Source of the DNA: Sympetrum striolatum
Lineage: Eukaryota > Arthropoda > Insecta > Odonata > Libellulidae
Direction of reading: 5' to 3'
Length of the DNA: 64,000 nucleotides
NCBI GenBank assembly: GCA_947579665.1
Contig: OX388341.1
Span: 2,790,001-2,854,000, forward strand
Shown one piece after another: positions 1-12,412 of the stretch. A program made the translations under genes and the position numbers. Numbering within the stretch: position 1 is the first letter of the stretch; each line of letters begins with the position of its first letter. The notes below the pieces were generated by a model that was given only the letters and a program-made list of their open reading frames with translations, ran no database searches and had not been told where the DNA came from.

Positions 1-905
1 CCTCTCCCATCCCACCCTCTCCTATCCCACCCTCTCCCTTCCCACCCTCACCCTTCCAACCCTCTCCCTTCCCACCCTCTCCCATCCCACCCTCCCCCTT
101 CCCACCCTCTCCCTTACCACCCACTCCCATCCCACCCTCCCCAATCCCACCCTCTCCCTTCCCACCCTCTCCCTTCCCACCCTCTCCCTTCCCAGCCTCT
201 CCCATCCCTCCCTCCCCCTTCCCACCCTCCCCCTTCCCACCCTCTCCCTTCCCACCCACTCTCCATTCCCAACCTCTAATTTCCCACCCTTACCACCCTC
301 CCCCTTTCCACCCTCTCCCTTTCCGCCCTCTCCCTTCCCACCCTCTCCCTTACCACCCACTCCCATCCCACCCTCCCCAATCCCACCCTCTCCCTTACCA
401 CCCACTCCCTTCCCACCCTCTCCTTTCCCAACCTCCCCCTTCCCACCCTCCCCCTTCCCACCTAACCCTTCCCAAACTAACCCTTCCCAAACTAACCCTT
501 CCCACCCTCTCCCTTCATACCCTCTCCCATCCCACCCGCACCCTTACCACCCTCCCCCTTTCCACCCTCTCCCTTACCACCCACTCCCATCCCACCCTCC
601 CCAATCCCACCCTCTCCCTTACCACCCACTCCCTTCCCACCCTCTCCTTTCCCAACCTCCCCCTTCCCACCCTCCCCCTTCCCACCTAACCCTTCCCAAA
701 CTAACCCTTCCCAAACTAACCCTTCCCACCCTCTCCCTTCATACCCTCTCCCATCCCACCCGCACCCTTCCCACCCTCTCCCCCCCCACTCGAACCCTTA
801 CCACTTTCACCCTTCCCACCCTCAGCCTTACCTCCCTCTCCCTTCCCACCCTCTCCCTTCCTACCCTCTCTCTTTCCACCCTCTCCCTTCCCATGCTCTT
901 ACTAA
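1..905 (-). repeat. 15-bp GC-skewed minisatellite, left copy
   Basis: A tandem array with a unit close to CCCACCCTCTCCCTT on the + strand, so G-rich on the minus strand. Variants contain TTACC, CATCC and AACTAACCC. A longer period is visible: the block around 288-480 recurs at about 540-735, an offset near 250 bp. The array runs off the left edge of the window, so its length is unknown. It is the inverted counterpart of the array at 23,880-25,478, and the palindrome arms begin inside it. Because 15 is divisible by 3, it produces long low-complexity open frames that are not genes. Confidence 0.95.
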
Positions 906-2689
906 CCACCCCAATTTTTTTGTTAACCTCCCACTCCCTCCCTCCTCTCACATACCCCTCACTTCTTTCTATCCTTCTCTTAATCAGCCTCCTCCGTCTT
1001 ATAACTTCTCTCCCTTTTCCCCATGAGATTTATTCAGAGGATAAGTAACAGCGATACAATGAAAGGTTACAGAATATATAAATTATACATCATCCTGCCT
1101 TACATATCATTAGAAATCTATACATACTACAATAGTTATTTAGGTTCAGGGTGCTAGGAAATTTTTATATTTTTTATTATATATAAATTTCAAGTAATAG
1201 GAAACAATACAACTTCGGGCCTTACAATTTTTAAACTATACATGATTGAAAATATATTTTGGCTCGGAAAAAATATTAACTTTTAACTTTCTATTCATCT
1301 TACGTGTTCTATATAAAGATGCGCATAGATCAATAAACAAATTCAATCTCTAAAGATTGAATAAACACCGAATAGATACGAAAAAATAAACTTTCAAAAA
1401 TAATTTTAATCTTGTATCATCATTAGTCATATAGTAGTTTAAAAGTTAAAAAAGCTTCAAATTGTATACATAGATTCACTGATTTTTACAGTTGATTGTT
1501 CATTAAATAATTTAGAATGCAATTATATGACTGTAATGTGCACTGTGCTGGGAAACTTCAGTTCACTTCAAAAGTCACGGATTTTATTTCACAAGGAAGT
1601 TTATATTTTATTCTTCCCAATCTTAAATTGGTCACTATGCCGTCCCCCGCCGTAGCAGCACAATTCAGTCCCCGACGTCGTCCTTCGAGAAAAATAATAT
1701 CTGTAAAACCAAAAACGAAACTTAGTCGCGACACACATTTTCAGTACTTAAATCATGTATCGCATAAGCGGAGACTCCGCAAAGCACAACTGTCTGTTAT
1801 AACGCAATGTTATTAATCTACACAAAACGTTAATTCAGGATGCGTCTTAAATTAGAGAATCCCCATGTTTCACTATTATGTCATTGCGTTATTATATGTC
1901 ATAAGTTTTTTCAATTTTTTAAAATGTCTATTCCATTCCACGAAGTCACGCTTCAGCATATTAATTTTATGTATGATTCCTTTATAAATAATTTGTTTTT
2001 TTTTATATTTCGCGAAAAAAGTTAAGGCGCAAACCAACGCAAGAATCCTCGAGGCGGAACCTTTGCATTAACAAAAATAAGACTCCGTTTACAATGTCGT
2101 AGTGTGAAAAAATTCTAGGAATGGCAGTAATTGAAATTCGAGGAAGAATCGACCTTAAGGTGATTCCTAAACGACTTGTACTTCAGCACTGCTAACAAAA
2201 AGGAGAAAATGAAAGTGAGATCATAATCTCAGTGAATAGAAAGAAATTGAAGCTGATATTACAGCTGAAACGGTAGGGATGAAAGGGAAAACATATTGAA
2301 CTAATGCCATCCCTAACCACGCCGACATTATTCCCGGATTTGAAAAATTTAAGTACACAATGCTCAAACCATAATGAGTCATCCATAGCACTAATCTTTG
2401 CCGTCTATGTATTCATTCTATAATTTATGAATCATCATTAACTTAGATGAGAATCACACGGTAAGTTGACATCTCCTTGATCGCCAATCTTGTTTCTCTC
2501 TTAAACTTTATTTAAGAAAATGATACGACGAAATCGGAATATGAAAGAACGTTTAAAATGTAAAAATAATTTTGGCGTTAAGAAACATTTATTAAAGCAA
2601 TATTTCGAAAATAGAAATACTATGTTAATTAAAAGAACGAGCTATCTACCATACTTGTATATGAGTAGTATTTACATTAGATTCAAATT

Positions 2690-3265
2690 ATACTCATTGT
2701 ATCATGAATTCCATCCCTGGATCGAATATCTCTCCTCAGCATCTCTGCGCTCCTCATCTGCTCTTCCATGATGGAGAAATGATGCGAACATGTATAAAAA
2801 GAATATATAAAAAAAGGAAATGGAATAGTAATTCGAAAACAATTACGCCAGGTTAATCCGAAAATACGCACTTTGTAGCATAATTAAATAGGAATAGAAA
2901 AAGTATTAGATTTATATTATAGCATCGTAGTAATAATAACATTCGATTCAATTTGTACTCATCGTATTCTGTGTTCCTTCTATCGACCGAATTACTCTCC
3001 ACAGCATCTCTGCATTCCTACTCTCGCCCTTCCATGAAGTAGAAAAGTTCCGTGCGTATTTCTGAAGTATGAATTTAAAAATAATTAATAAAATATTATC
3101 TCCAAAACAAAAAATCTACGTTAATTAAAAAGAAGGTACTATCTATCATACTTGAACATGATTACTAATAATATTTGATTCAAGTTATACTCATTGTATT
3201 TTGGATTCAATCCCTGGACCGAATTTCCCTCTTCGGTATCTCTGCGCTCCTCATCGGCATGGTTT
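2690..3265 (+). repeat. Diverged tandem repeat, three ~240-bp units (left arm)
   Basis: Three related blocks start near 2,690, 2,945 and 3,175. Each carries a stretch like TACTCATTGTATTTTGGATT, followed by CTCCTCAGCATCTCTGCGCT or a close variant. The minus strand of each can be read as a similar short peptide (EERRD..EE then a Q/R-G-L/W step), but stops and frame changes make coding unlikely. The mirror units are at 20,316-20,895, and the right arm keeps a fourth at 21,015-21,130. Confidence 0.75.
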
Positions 3266-3398
3266 TTTGACGTGTCAGACCGTTGAGGAATACCGGAAAA
3301 AATAATATAACTGATCACGCGAGTAATATTACCCCTCCTTAATGTTGTAGTACTAGTAATATTGTTGAAAGTGCTTGGACAGGTTTTTCCGCGCATTT

Positions 3399-3473
3399 GT
3401 TCCCACAGGGAATAGAACCAGGGACCACTTTTACGAAAGAAAAACGCGCAGTCATCATGACTATCCGGGAACC
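3399..3473 (-). repeat. tRNA-like SINE head (left arm copy)
   Basis: On the minus strand this 75-bp block begins GGTTCCCGGATAGTCATGAT, with an A-box-like GGATAGTCATG. It continues to GTGGTCCCTGGTTCTATTCC (B-box-like GGTTCTATTCC) and closes with GTGGGAAC. The ends can pair as an acceptor stem. The mirror is at 20,108-20,182, and a better-preserved relative lies at 56,905-56,980. The anticodon arm is not that of a normal tRNA, so this is a SINE or tRNA-derived relic rather than a working tRNA gene. Confidence 0.65.
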
Positions 3474-5647
3474 TCCCTCCCTCCATTGAAGTACCTGATT
3501 CCATGGAAGTCTTTTAAAACTCAAATATCTCGCTTATTTATTTAATATTCTGAAAATGCTATTAAAAAATAACTAAGCTATATGGGGCAATCGCAAGATG
3601 TCGCTTGATAATTCTTGGTTGAACACCCAGTGAAAATCACTCCACAGAAGCCGAAATAAATCATCCAAAAGTGAGAGAATTCACTTCCTCGGAACTTGAG
3701 AAAGAAAGAAGCCAAATTTAATTTAATGTTACAGAGAATATTGTTCAAAGAGAGATATATAATCTGAAAAATATCTACCATAAACACTCCAGCCTCCTCA
3801 TTTATTGCTAATTTGAAATCTCTATTTGAATCCAATAAAAATGTCAAAGCATAATGAAATATTCTTAGTAAATGAATAAGCAAGATGCTTAAAATGATAA
3901 CTAATCATCAATTCAAATTTTTCAGAACTTGCGTTACAAGAATAGTAGAAAGTATTTACTTAAGTCATTGGAATATATTATGAATGATCACATCCGAAAT
4001 TCAACTCCAGTAGTACAGTTGAAGACAAGACGCTGAGATAGCAAACATCTTAAACAGAAGCTAATTTAAATATTAAGAATTCATAACTGATAGTAACTCA
4101 GGGTTCTAGCGTGAAAATAAAAATGTAAATTTTTAGAGAGAATCAGTATGTACCTATTATTTAAGAATAATACGCAAGCTAAATTTGAATCTAATATTGA
4201 TAGGAAGGTATTCAGAAAGAAATCATTTGAACGATAATTCATAGAAAAAAAACAAGTTAAGATTCAAATATAAACCCCATTGATATGGCATCAGCTATTG
4301 ATATCCGTTACTAACCCCGAATTAATTTCATGAAACATTTCGTAACGTTTTCTATCTCTCTGTTTTTATTATTTATAAATTATTTTGAAAAATCTAATTC
4401 TGATTAAGATTTCCCAAAGCGAACTCGCATGAAAAATGCATTAAACGATCACTGCTCGTAAAATAAAATTGGAGCGTGTGTACAGCTCTACACGACCGTT
4501 GAAAGTATCGGCGAAATTAATCTGGTAATATTACCAGAAATTATATCCGATATTCTTGACGGGTTGCACCAAGAAGAGGAACGTGACAAATCTTAGACTT
4601 CCGTTGAATTTTAAAATAAGACCTTCAAACTGCCTTCCTGAAAATGAAGACTCGAAACCTTAAATAATATTTCACTGATTCTACACAAGTGAATATATAT
4701 TCATTATTCAAGAACTACATGTATGGCGATTTTGAATTGATTTATGAAATAGCCATAGGAAGATGGAAATCTTCCTCCTAAGCGATGGATGATACAGTAA
4801 TGATGGACGGTAAAATAAAATTTTGAATTTAAATGGTACGAATTTGGATTGGGTAATGATGAAACTTTCCCTCAAACTAAACCGAAATATCACAATGTAA
4901 GGAGAGGCAAATGGTATTAATTTTCATATTTTTATAGTTCCCATCCGAGCGATATTAAGTTAACTTGAACTGCATATTAACTCAGCACATAAGGATGATA
5001 TTTCTTAACGTTTATGCGCTAATGCGCGTTTATACTATCGTCTACGTGATATTATGTAAGGTACTTTAAATTCCTTGGTTCGTCAGAGGTAGGTGATAGA
5101 CCACTTGAAAAATGAAAACCAAAGCAAAAGAATCCAAGGTCGTTGGAACAAAATATCGAGATAAACGAAACTCTTCGCAAAATATTGCTCGCTAATTTTG
5201 AAAAGAATTTTCCCGACAAATGAACGGAAAGGGAAAGCTAAATCATCCTTGTGTATATTTGCAAGTAACTCTCACTTCTCTTAACAGAGATTTAGAACGG
5301 GGCGGGTAAGCGAAAGTTCATGCTTATGACTCACGAAGCAAAGCAACAAGCCTAACCGAAAAATATCATGGGCCCCGAAATAAAGCGCTCAACTATGACT
5401 ACTTCAGTGATAGCGCAATATCAACGACTGCCGATGAATATCATCGTAGAATTCTATCTAAAGTTCGGGTTAATAACATATATCGATAACTCTCATCGTG
5501 GTATGGTATGGCTGTTGCTTGTAAAACCTGCTACGTTTTCCTTTTATGGATACTATAAGTAAACGCGAAAAGGTATGCGTTTATGAGTGACTTATGGAGA
5601 AATGCACTATATCTAAATCTAGTAGGTAGGAAAGGAAAAGAAAAATA

Positions 5648-6496
5648 TCTGATGTGGCCAGCACATGACTTTCTCCGTATATAAGATACAAATATTTATC
5701 GACGACAGTACTTTCGAACTGATTGATTAGTTTTTGGAGCAAATCGGTTAACCGGAGGTCGAGCTTCATTCTTCGAAGCAAATATCCGGTTTTGAAAAAT
5801 ATCTCCATTAATATGATATTTAGGTATAGATTATTACTTATAAACGTTTTAGAAAATGAAATTTACTATAACTTTTGTATGAAACATTTTTGTATCACTG
5901 ATTGCTTAGAAGTTATTCGTGAAATACTTACAAACCGGAAGTTGTTGATTATGTACTTTGTGGGCGCTCTATCATGAAAACTATTTGACGTATCAACACT
6001 AAATTTCATATATAGTACTTTGGTTAGTGTTGTTAGAGTTGATTAGGTTTTGAAGTAAATTAGTTTAACGGAAGTTGAGCTTTCCTTTCCGAAGTCCGTT
6101 TCCGTTTTTGCAAATTATCTCCATAAATATGATATCAAGGTATACATTATTTATTATGAAAATTTTATAAAATGAAATTTACAATAACTTTTGCATGAAA
6201 CATATTTTTGTATAACTGATTTTTTAGGAGCTATTCATAAAGTACTGATAAACCGGAAGTTGCTGATTATGTACTTTGTGGGCGCTCTGGGCACTGTAGC
6301 CGTAAGACCAATTTCATCGATTTTCATCGAACATGTCCCGAAAAACATTATTTATAATGTTTGCGACGTAAAAGATAATATGATATAAATTAATCACTTA
6401 TCTTCCAAGTTTAGATTGAATATAGTTTGAAAATACTGTCGTAAATAAATATTTACATCTTACATATGGAGAAAATCATGTGCTGGCCACATCAGA
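5648..6496. mobile_element. TIR element, family X, two A-type ends (left arm)
   Basis: The left end reads TCTGATGTGGCCAGCACATG then ACTTTCTCC. The right end is its near-perfect reverse complement, giving terminal inverted repeats of roughly 40 bp around an 849-bp body. The interior has two diverged ~310-bp direct units, each with 'GTGGGCGCTCT', 'TTCATATATAGTACT' and a CCGGAAGT-like site. No transposase is present, so it is non-autonomous. Mirror copy at 17,087-17,935. Relatives with one different end are at 15,036-16,089 and 59,262-59,944. Confidence 0.8.
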
Positions 6497-9400
6497 TATT
6501 TATTCTTATGTCGGCGGTATCTGTCATTCCACCTCCTTGTCCGCAGATTGCGAAAGAGTGAAGAAAGGTACACGGAGACGTCAGAATAATGGATTAATCT
6601 TTGAAAAGCGTAAGCGAAAGCTTAATAAACGATTGAGTTGCAGAGAATTAACTCAAAGACCATAAAAAGCTCTGAAAAGGTGAAGAAATTGCCTAGGCTC
6701 TTGTATTATTCTATTACATTTCAATCTTTGCTTCGACAGCGAATATATATATATTAATACCGACGAGCATGCTTTACCATCGCTATGCACTTGAGTTGCG
6801 AAGAGGTATGTGGAACGAAAGCACCGTCGACTGAATAATATGATAAAGCATGTATCCGCAAAGTAAAGGATGGAGATTCATATTTTAACATAAATTCTTG
6901 CGGTATAGGTACAAAAAACGAATAATTAGAATAATCCGTAGCTATAACGAGGTGTTCGAATTTTGGAAAGAGCGCCTTGAGTCCTGAAGTCCGCCTCAGC
7001 CCATGAAAATCACTTTTGCATACAAAATCGCAATATTATTGCCATCTATTTCACTTCGGCTAGATTCCTTTCTCAAACGTCGGCTATTCTTCCACAAATA
7101 TTTCGAAGCGGATGAGAGTTTCGGAACGATATTTGCAAATATCAACAAATTATATGGCTCGTGAACACCTTAAATTGATCGTGTCACATGGTCTACTTCT
7201 ATCTAAAAAGGCTTGAATAGAGTCTGAATAATATTCTTTAAAACGAGTTTAAGTTCACAGTAAACCTGCGATAGACTATTTATTTACGGAAAGTGATATA
7301 ATATCTATGCTTATGTAAAACAGCCTTATTCTAAAAGTGGAGGCAAATGCCAGCAACGAGTTTCAACAGGGCTTGTGATAATTGTTAAGAAAGCCTATTA
7401 ATAGTTTTAACTGATTAAATTATAACGATTACGAGTTACACATACACTGTAAGTTAGTGTCAGCTGATGGCCAGTCGAGATGAAGGGGAAAAAAGGAACC
7501 ATATTGCTACACGACATAATTGTACTCCAAAACGTAATTCGAAACTTTAAAATCTAATACTGCACCTTCCAGCAATGAAAAACAATCCAAATTTTAGTAA
7601 AGAATTAATAAATATGAAATTATGGAAACCATCCGAGTTATGTCCAGCTCTCGTTTGAAAATTACAATCAGCATCAATGAATAACTACAATTATACTTAA
7701 GATATATACTTGAATGGCACCAGATAAATTATAGCTTCCATAATACAATTAACTCGCGATACAATAAACTACTCCTTTACTCTGATGCTAAAAAACGAAT
7801 ATAGAGAAAAAAAATTTGCTTAAACAGTTGCCTTATAATCTTGCTGTAAATACGCGGAAAGTTTTTCTCTAGTTATTTCCTATTTTATTAATTCGAATAA
7901 CTATCTTTATATGCACATAACAAATTTAGAGATAATAACTTATCATAATCTTGAATAACTCGAGCTCTACACTTAAATTACACATTTTTTGTAGAGAGGA
8001 AGAGTATTCGATCAAAAATCCCCTCATCATTTCGCTTTGAATTGGTATGCCTTTTGGCATTGTCTTACTTAAAAAAGCGGAGATACTTGATTAAAACGCG
8101 TTCCATTACTTTCACATCCCTAACAGTAATATCGGAATTTCATGCACTCTGTAAGCTTCAACTACTACCGATTATCTTGCAAAACACATTAAATTCAATA
8201 AATACACATTGATTTTCTAAGGTTCCAAAGTATTTCAACCATACATTCTTTCACCTGAAGGGCGAATTTAAAACAATATTTACAAGCGCCATTACATGAC
8301 GAAAAACTCTCAATAAAATATAATGTAAGGTTAGAGTATTAAGGGCGCTTACCAAAGGGATCAAATTTCGTTACTCTCGTTTCTTCCGCGAAGGTCATTC
8401 CGTGTACATTACTTTTCCAAACGATGTACAGCAGATGCCCATCGATGAGAGAATTGAAAGTTCAGCTTTTAAAACCTGGAAAAATAGAAATACCAAATTA
8501 GTAAAACATCAATTAATTTCATCCAGAAAAGTACTGTACTCAACGCCCATGAGTAGGTATATTTTATAACGGATAATTTTAAAATTAGAATGTCCGTTAT
8601 ATGAAACCACTATTTCAGCGCCATCTATGGTGTTAGATATAAGACAAAGGACAGGTGGAATGCTAACAATCGAATAATTAAAGTAACAAATTTTCAGGGA
8701 AAGTGATGAATATCGAAAAAAATCACAATTTCGATATCCTCAAATGAGATAACGGCGATCCATTTTGGGATTGAAACACGGAACGTATTTATCAATACAA
8801 TTTTAAAGAAGCATAAATTTTAATCAGAAGCTCAAGGAATAGTAAAAAGCTTTATTTAACAGAAAACTAAACCAAATATAGATCGTTTGGAAATAAGAAC
8901 GCCGTTAAATCCCAACGATGGCATTGCAGGAATTGAAATATGAGTAATCAAAAATTTGAGCATGAATATGCGTAGTTTGAATCGGCATGGAGCGCTATCA
9001 GCAATTTGCAAATACTTATTTCCGATAATTATGCCGGACGGATAGTGCAAACAGCGGGTGTGTAGGTGATTCCAGTTTTCGAGTCCCACCTGCGTTACAA
9101 TTTTCCTCAATCGCAATTTTCCTTAAATTAAGCATTCGGGGGGGGTATTAGCATTGATCATTTAAGTTTCAACAGAATTTTCTTGAATTTGCTTATGTCA
9201 GCCACTCAAGAACTTTAGACAGAACGTAGTTATCAAATCAAATTCAATTATGATTACTAAATCGAATTTTAATCGAAAAATACGTGCAGGCTAAATTCTA
9301 TGCGAGTGCATTATGTATGTAAGTTAGGATTTAAGCGATGCCCGAACTTAATATAGTATACAAATACGCAAACTACACGCGAAATTCCGCGACTACAACT

Positions 9401-10110
9401 TCTAAAATACCGGAACTTTTAGCTAACAAAAGCAATTTTATCTTTAAAGCAAGATAGCAATCAATATTTGAATAAGGTTTATTCGTTCAACTTACCATTA
9501 AAAGGAAATCCATGGTGACGACCGAAAACATCTTCAGGTCTTCAAACGTCGGTCTTCCTTTTTTCAGGAAAATTCGTTTAAGGAATAGTTATTATTGCAA
9601 AAAGAAATCGGAAAGCTTTGAAATGTCACTTACGTTTAACAGTTTCCAAATCCTACGGAAGTCACCAAATTTAAATTGTAACGGAAATTTTAAAACAATT
9701 GACATAACTTCCGCACTAGACGGGATCAAAGCAGCGACTGAGGAAATTTCCATCAGGAAATCGGTTGAACAAGAAAGCTGAAATTTGATTGGTCGAATAA
9801 GGATAATCCGTCGCTACTTCCCCCCCCCTCAACTCAAATAAAACATTTTCATTAATTATAATTAAATTGACATTTAATTTTATGAAGTACCTTCTTAATT
9901 TAAATTTAAAATTTTTTGGATTATTAGTTTTCGTTAATAAAAGTATTTATTTATGCTTCGACTTAATTTTTCGTTTCCTCCAATGGGAATTCTCGAAACA
10001 TCGTAATTGAGTTTAGAAGTTGTAACATTTTAATTTGATTACCGTGATTACTAAAAATTGTTTAATACTAAAAAAATATCAATATAATTAATTACTCTTC
10101 GTCGGCCATA
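6497..10110. other. Left-arm interior without recognisable genes
   Basis: AT-rich sequence nearly identical to its right-arm partner. It contains short homopolymers (a G run near 9,138 and a C run near 9,820) and two short open frames (9,512-9,781 + and 8,856-9,116 -) with no recognisable domain. These frames are conserved between the arms only as much as the surrounding DNA. I see no promoter, RNA gene or transposase here. Confidence 0.6.
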
Positions 10111-11190
10111 ATGAATGAATGGAGTTAGTTTATCAATTTACATCGTGGATTTATATCAGAAAGTATTTTCAAGATTTCTTCTCGAAGACATTTAAATTGA
10201 TCGAAAACACTGTATTTATTCAGATAGATCTACTCATCGAGAAAAAACGAGTGCATACATGATTTTGGATAATTAAAATCGCTTCGGCCTTGAGAATATC
10301 TGCATTACCTTATGTTCCTCCAAAAATTAAACGGGGACGGATCGTCTGTGAAGAAGAGCAGAATTCTTAAATCATTTCGACCACATTCCATTTCGATCAC
10401 AAGGTCGAAGGTCTCAATTCTTTAGGAGCCTCTCTGTTTGATCCCTTAAATATGTTCGTAAATCCACAAGAATACTTAGCAATCACTATATATTTCTACT
10501 GTTTTCACACGAATTATAAGACACCATGTTAATAAAACAAATTTTCGGCCCTGAAACACAATAAAATCTCACAGTTTTGAAATTCTGAAGTATATTCTTT
10601 TAATGCTAAAAACTCACATCTGATATGGAGAACTCAAGTGATAAGTTATTTTCAACAACGAGAGAAGTGAGACAGATAGACCTAATGGAAAATAATGATG
10701 ATGCTGCCATTATTTTACATAACATATCATCACGCCGTTTGCGATTATTCACTGAATCCAGTAGTGGACAATAAAACTGAGATAAAAGTTCTAGTTTGTC
10801 TCTCTTCTATCGTTGGTAACACTAACTTACCACTAGAATATTCCATGAGTTAACTCCCACTTTAAATGGGTTGCACACGAACTGAACATTAATCCAAAGG
10901 GTAACACTGTCTTGAACATTTTGCACTAATTCATTTCACGTCGACTGATATTAAAACGTAAAAGTAACTCAAAAAAGATCTTCATTCTAGTCACGAACTC
11001 CATGTAAGCACGAGGTTTTTACGTCGCCTTTAACCGCGCTTTTACACTTTTCCGATCGTCAGGAAAAAACTGAAGTACGAAACTTTAGTCTGAGGAACTA
11101 TGAGTAATCTGAGGTAACTTGTGATGCTCATTATGTTTTTCACATTGGCAGTCTTTCAGCCCTACTACATTTACCTTGAATATATTCCTG

Positions 11191-11263
11191 TGGATGTGCT
11201 GTGAATATGTGAAAAAAGTGAGAATTTTTTACCCTCGGTATGCACTTGAGTTACGAATAGTTG
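11191..11263. other. Palindrome spacer
   Basis: About 73 bp that do not pair. The last matching blocks are left 11,167-11,190 (TACATTTACCTTGAATATAT and following) and right 11,264-11,287. The spacer includes TATGCACTTGAGTTACGAA, nearly the same as a motif inside both arms near 6,783 and 16,797 (TATGCACTTGAGTTGCGAA). No gene is present. Confidence 0.7.
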
Positions 11264-12412
11264 AAGAATATAATCCAGGTAAATCTAGAAAGGGTGAAAG
11301 AACACCATTGTGAGAAACAGAATTAACATGGCCAGTAACTCCACATTTCTCATAGTTCCTCGCACGCAAATTCAGTACCTTAGTTTTTTCGTGACGATCG
11401 GAAAAGCGTAAAAGCGCGGTTAAATGCTACATAAGAACCTCGTGGATATGTGGAGTTCGTGACTGGAATGGCGATCATCTTTGAGTTAGTTTCAAGTTTT
11501 AATAATATTTCATGTGAAATGAATTAGTGCAAACTCTTCAAGACGGTGTCATCCCTGGGATTAATCTCCACAATTCGGGTTTAACCCGTTCATAGTGGGA
11601 GTGACCTCATGGAATACTCACGTAAAAAGTTATTGTAAACAACGAGAGAAGAGAGAGAGTCTTTATCCACAGTTTTATTATCCGCTACTGGATTCAGCGA
11701 ATAATCGCCATCGCCATGCTGATGTGTTTTGGATAATAATGATGATTCTACGATTAATAAAACCGAAAAAGCAATTGTCTGTCTCTCTTCTCACGTTGCG
11801 GTGGTTTTCCAGAATATGTCGCCTTCCTCCGAGGAGTCTACGTTTGTCAACAATCGTAATAAGGTATTTATAATATGTTTTTCCTTGATGAGTGTAAAAA
11901 GAATATAAATAAAAAGTGCTTGCTAGGTATTGTTGAGGATTTACGAAGCATATTTAAGGCATCAATCAGAGAGGTTCCTAAAGGATGAGAACTTCGACCT
12001 TGTGGTCGAAATGGAATGTGGTTGAAATGCTTTTAGAATTCTGCATTTCTTCTCAGACGGATACAAAGTCTTTTTTGGACACGAGGTGCTTTATAAAATG
12101 TGTAAGTAAAGGATATAAAAAGGTATTCTTCTAACATTCTGTTGTCTTACCAAATTTCTCAAACATAATTATTCAAGATTGCATTCATTAGAAATCCGTC
12201 TCCGTTTAATTTTAGGAGGAGGTGATATTCTCAAGCCGAAGCGATTTTAATTCTCCAGAATCATGTAATGCACTAGTTTTTCTCGATGCGTAGATCTATC
12301 TGCATAAATTCAGTGTTTTCGATCAATTTAAATGTCTTCGAATAGAAATCTTAAAGACACTTTCTGATATAAATCCGCGATGTGAATTGATAAACTAACT
12401 CCATTCATTCGT

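Larger units (their letters stand above)
1..11190 (+). repeat. Left arm of a ~25-kb inverted repeat (palindrome)
   Basis: Reading this arm forward matches the reverse complement of 11,264-25,478 in order and almost without change. Paired coordinates sum to about 24,779 in the outermost part (1,517 pairs with 23,262). They sum to about 23,582 between 2,700 and 6,700, 22,525 between 8,800 and 10,100, and 22,454 near the centre. The steps reflect a 1.2-kb block and a 1.05-kb insertion present only on the right, plus small central indels. Between 1,050 and 10,110 differences are sparse; from about 10,112 inward they become frequent. The arm is AT-rich and holds tandem repeats (2,690-3,265), a tRNA-like SINE head (3,399-3,473) and a TIR element (5,648-6,496). 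The open frames are short, and none encodes a family I recognise. Confidence 0.95.

Noticed and set aside
1..905. Telomere repeat
   Set aside because: The unit is a 15-bp GC-skewed minisatellite, not TTAGG or TTAGGG, and the right copy is internal.
22..951. Gly/Arg/Glu-rich open frames in the left array, and similar ones at 23,828-25,510
   Set aside because: Low-complexity readings of the same satellite in other frames.
9512..9781. 89-residue frame identical in both palindrome arms (also 12,744-13,013)
   Set aside because: Identity is no higher than that of the surrounding noncoding arm DNA, so it does not indicate selection. No domain is recognisable.
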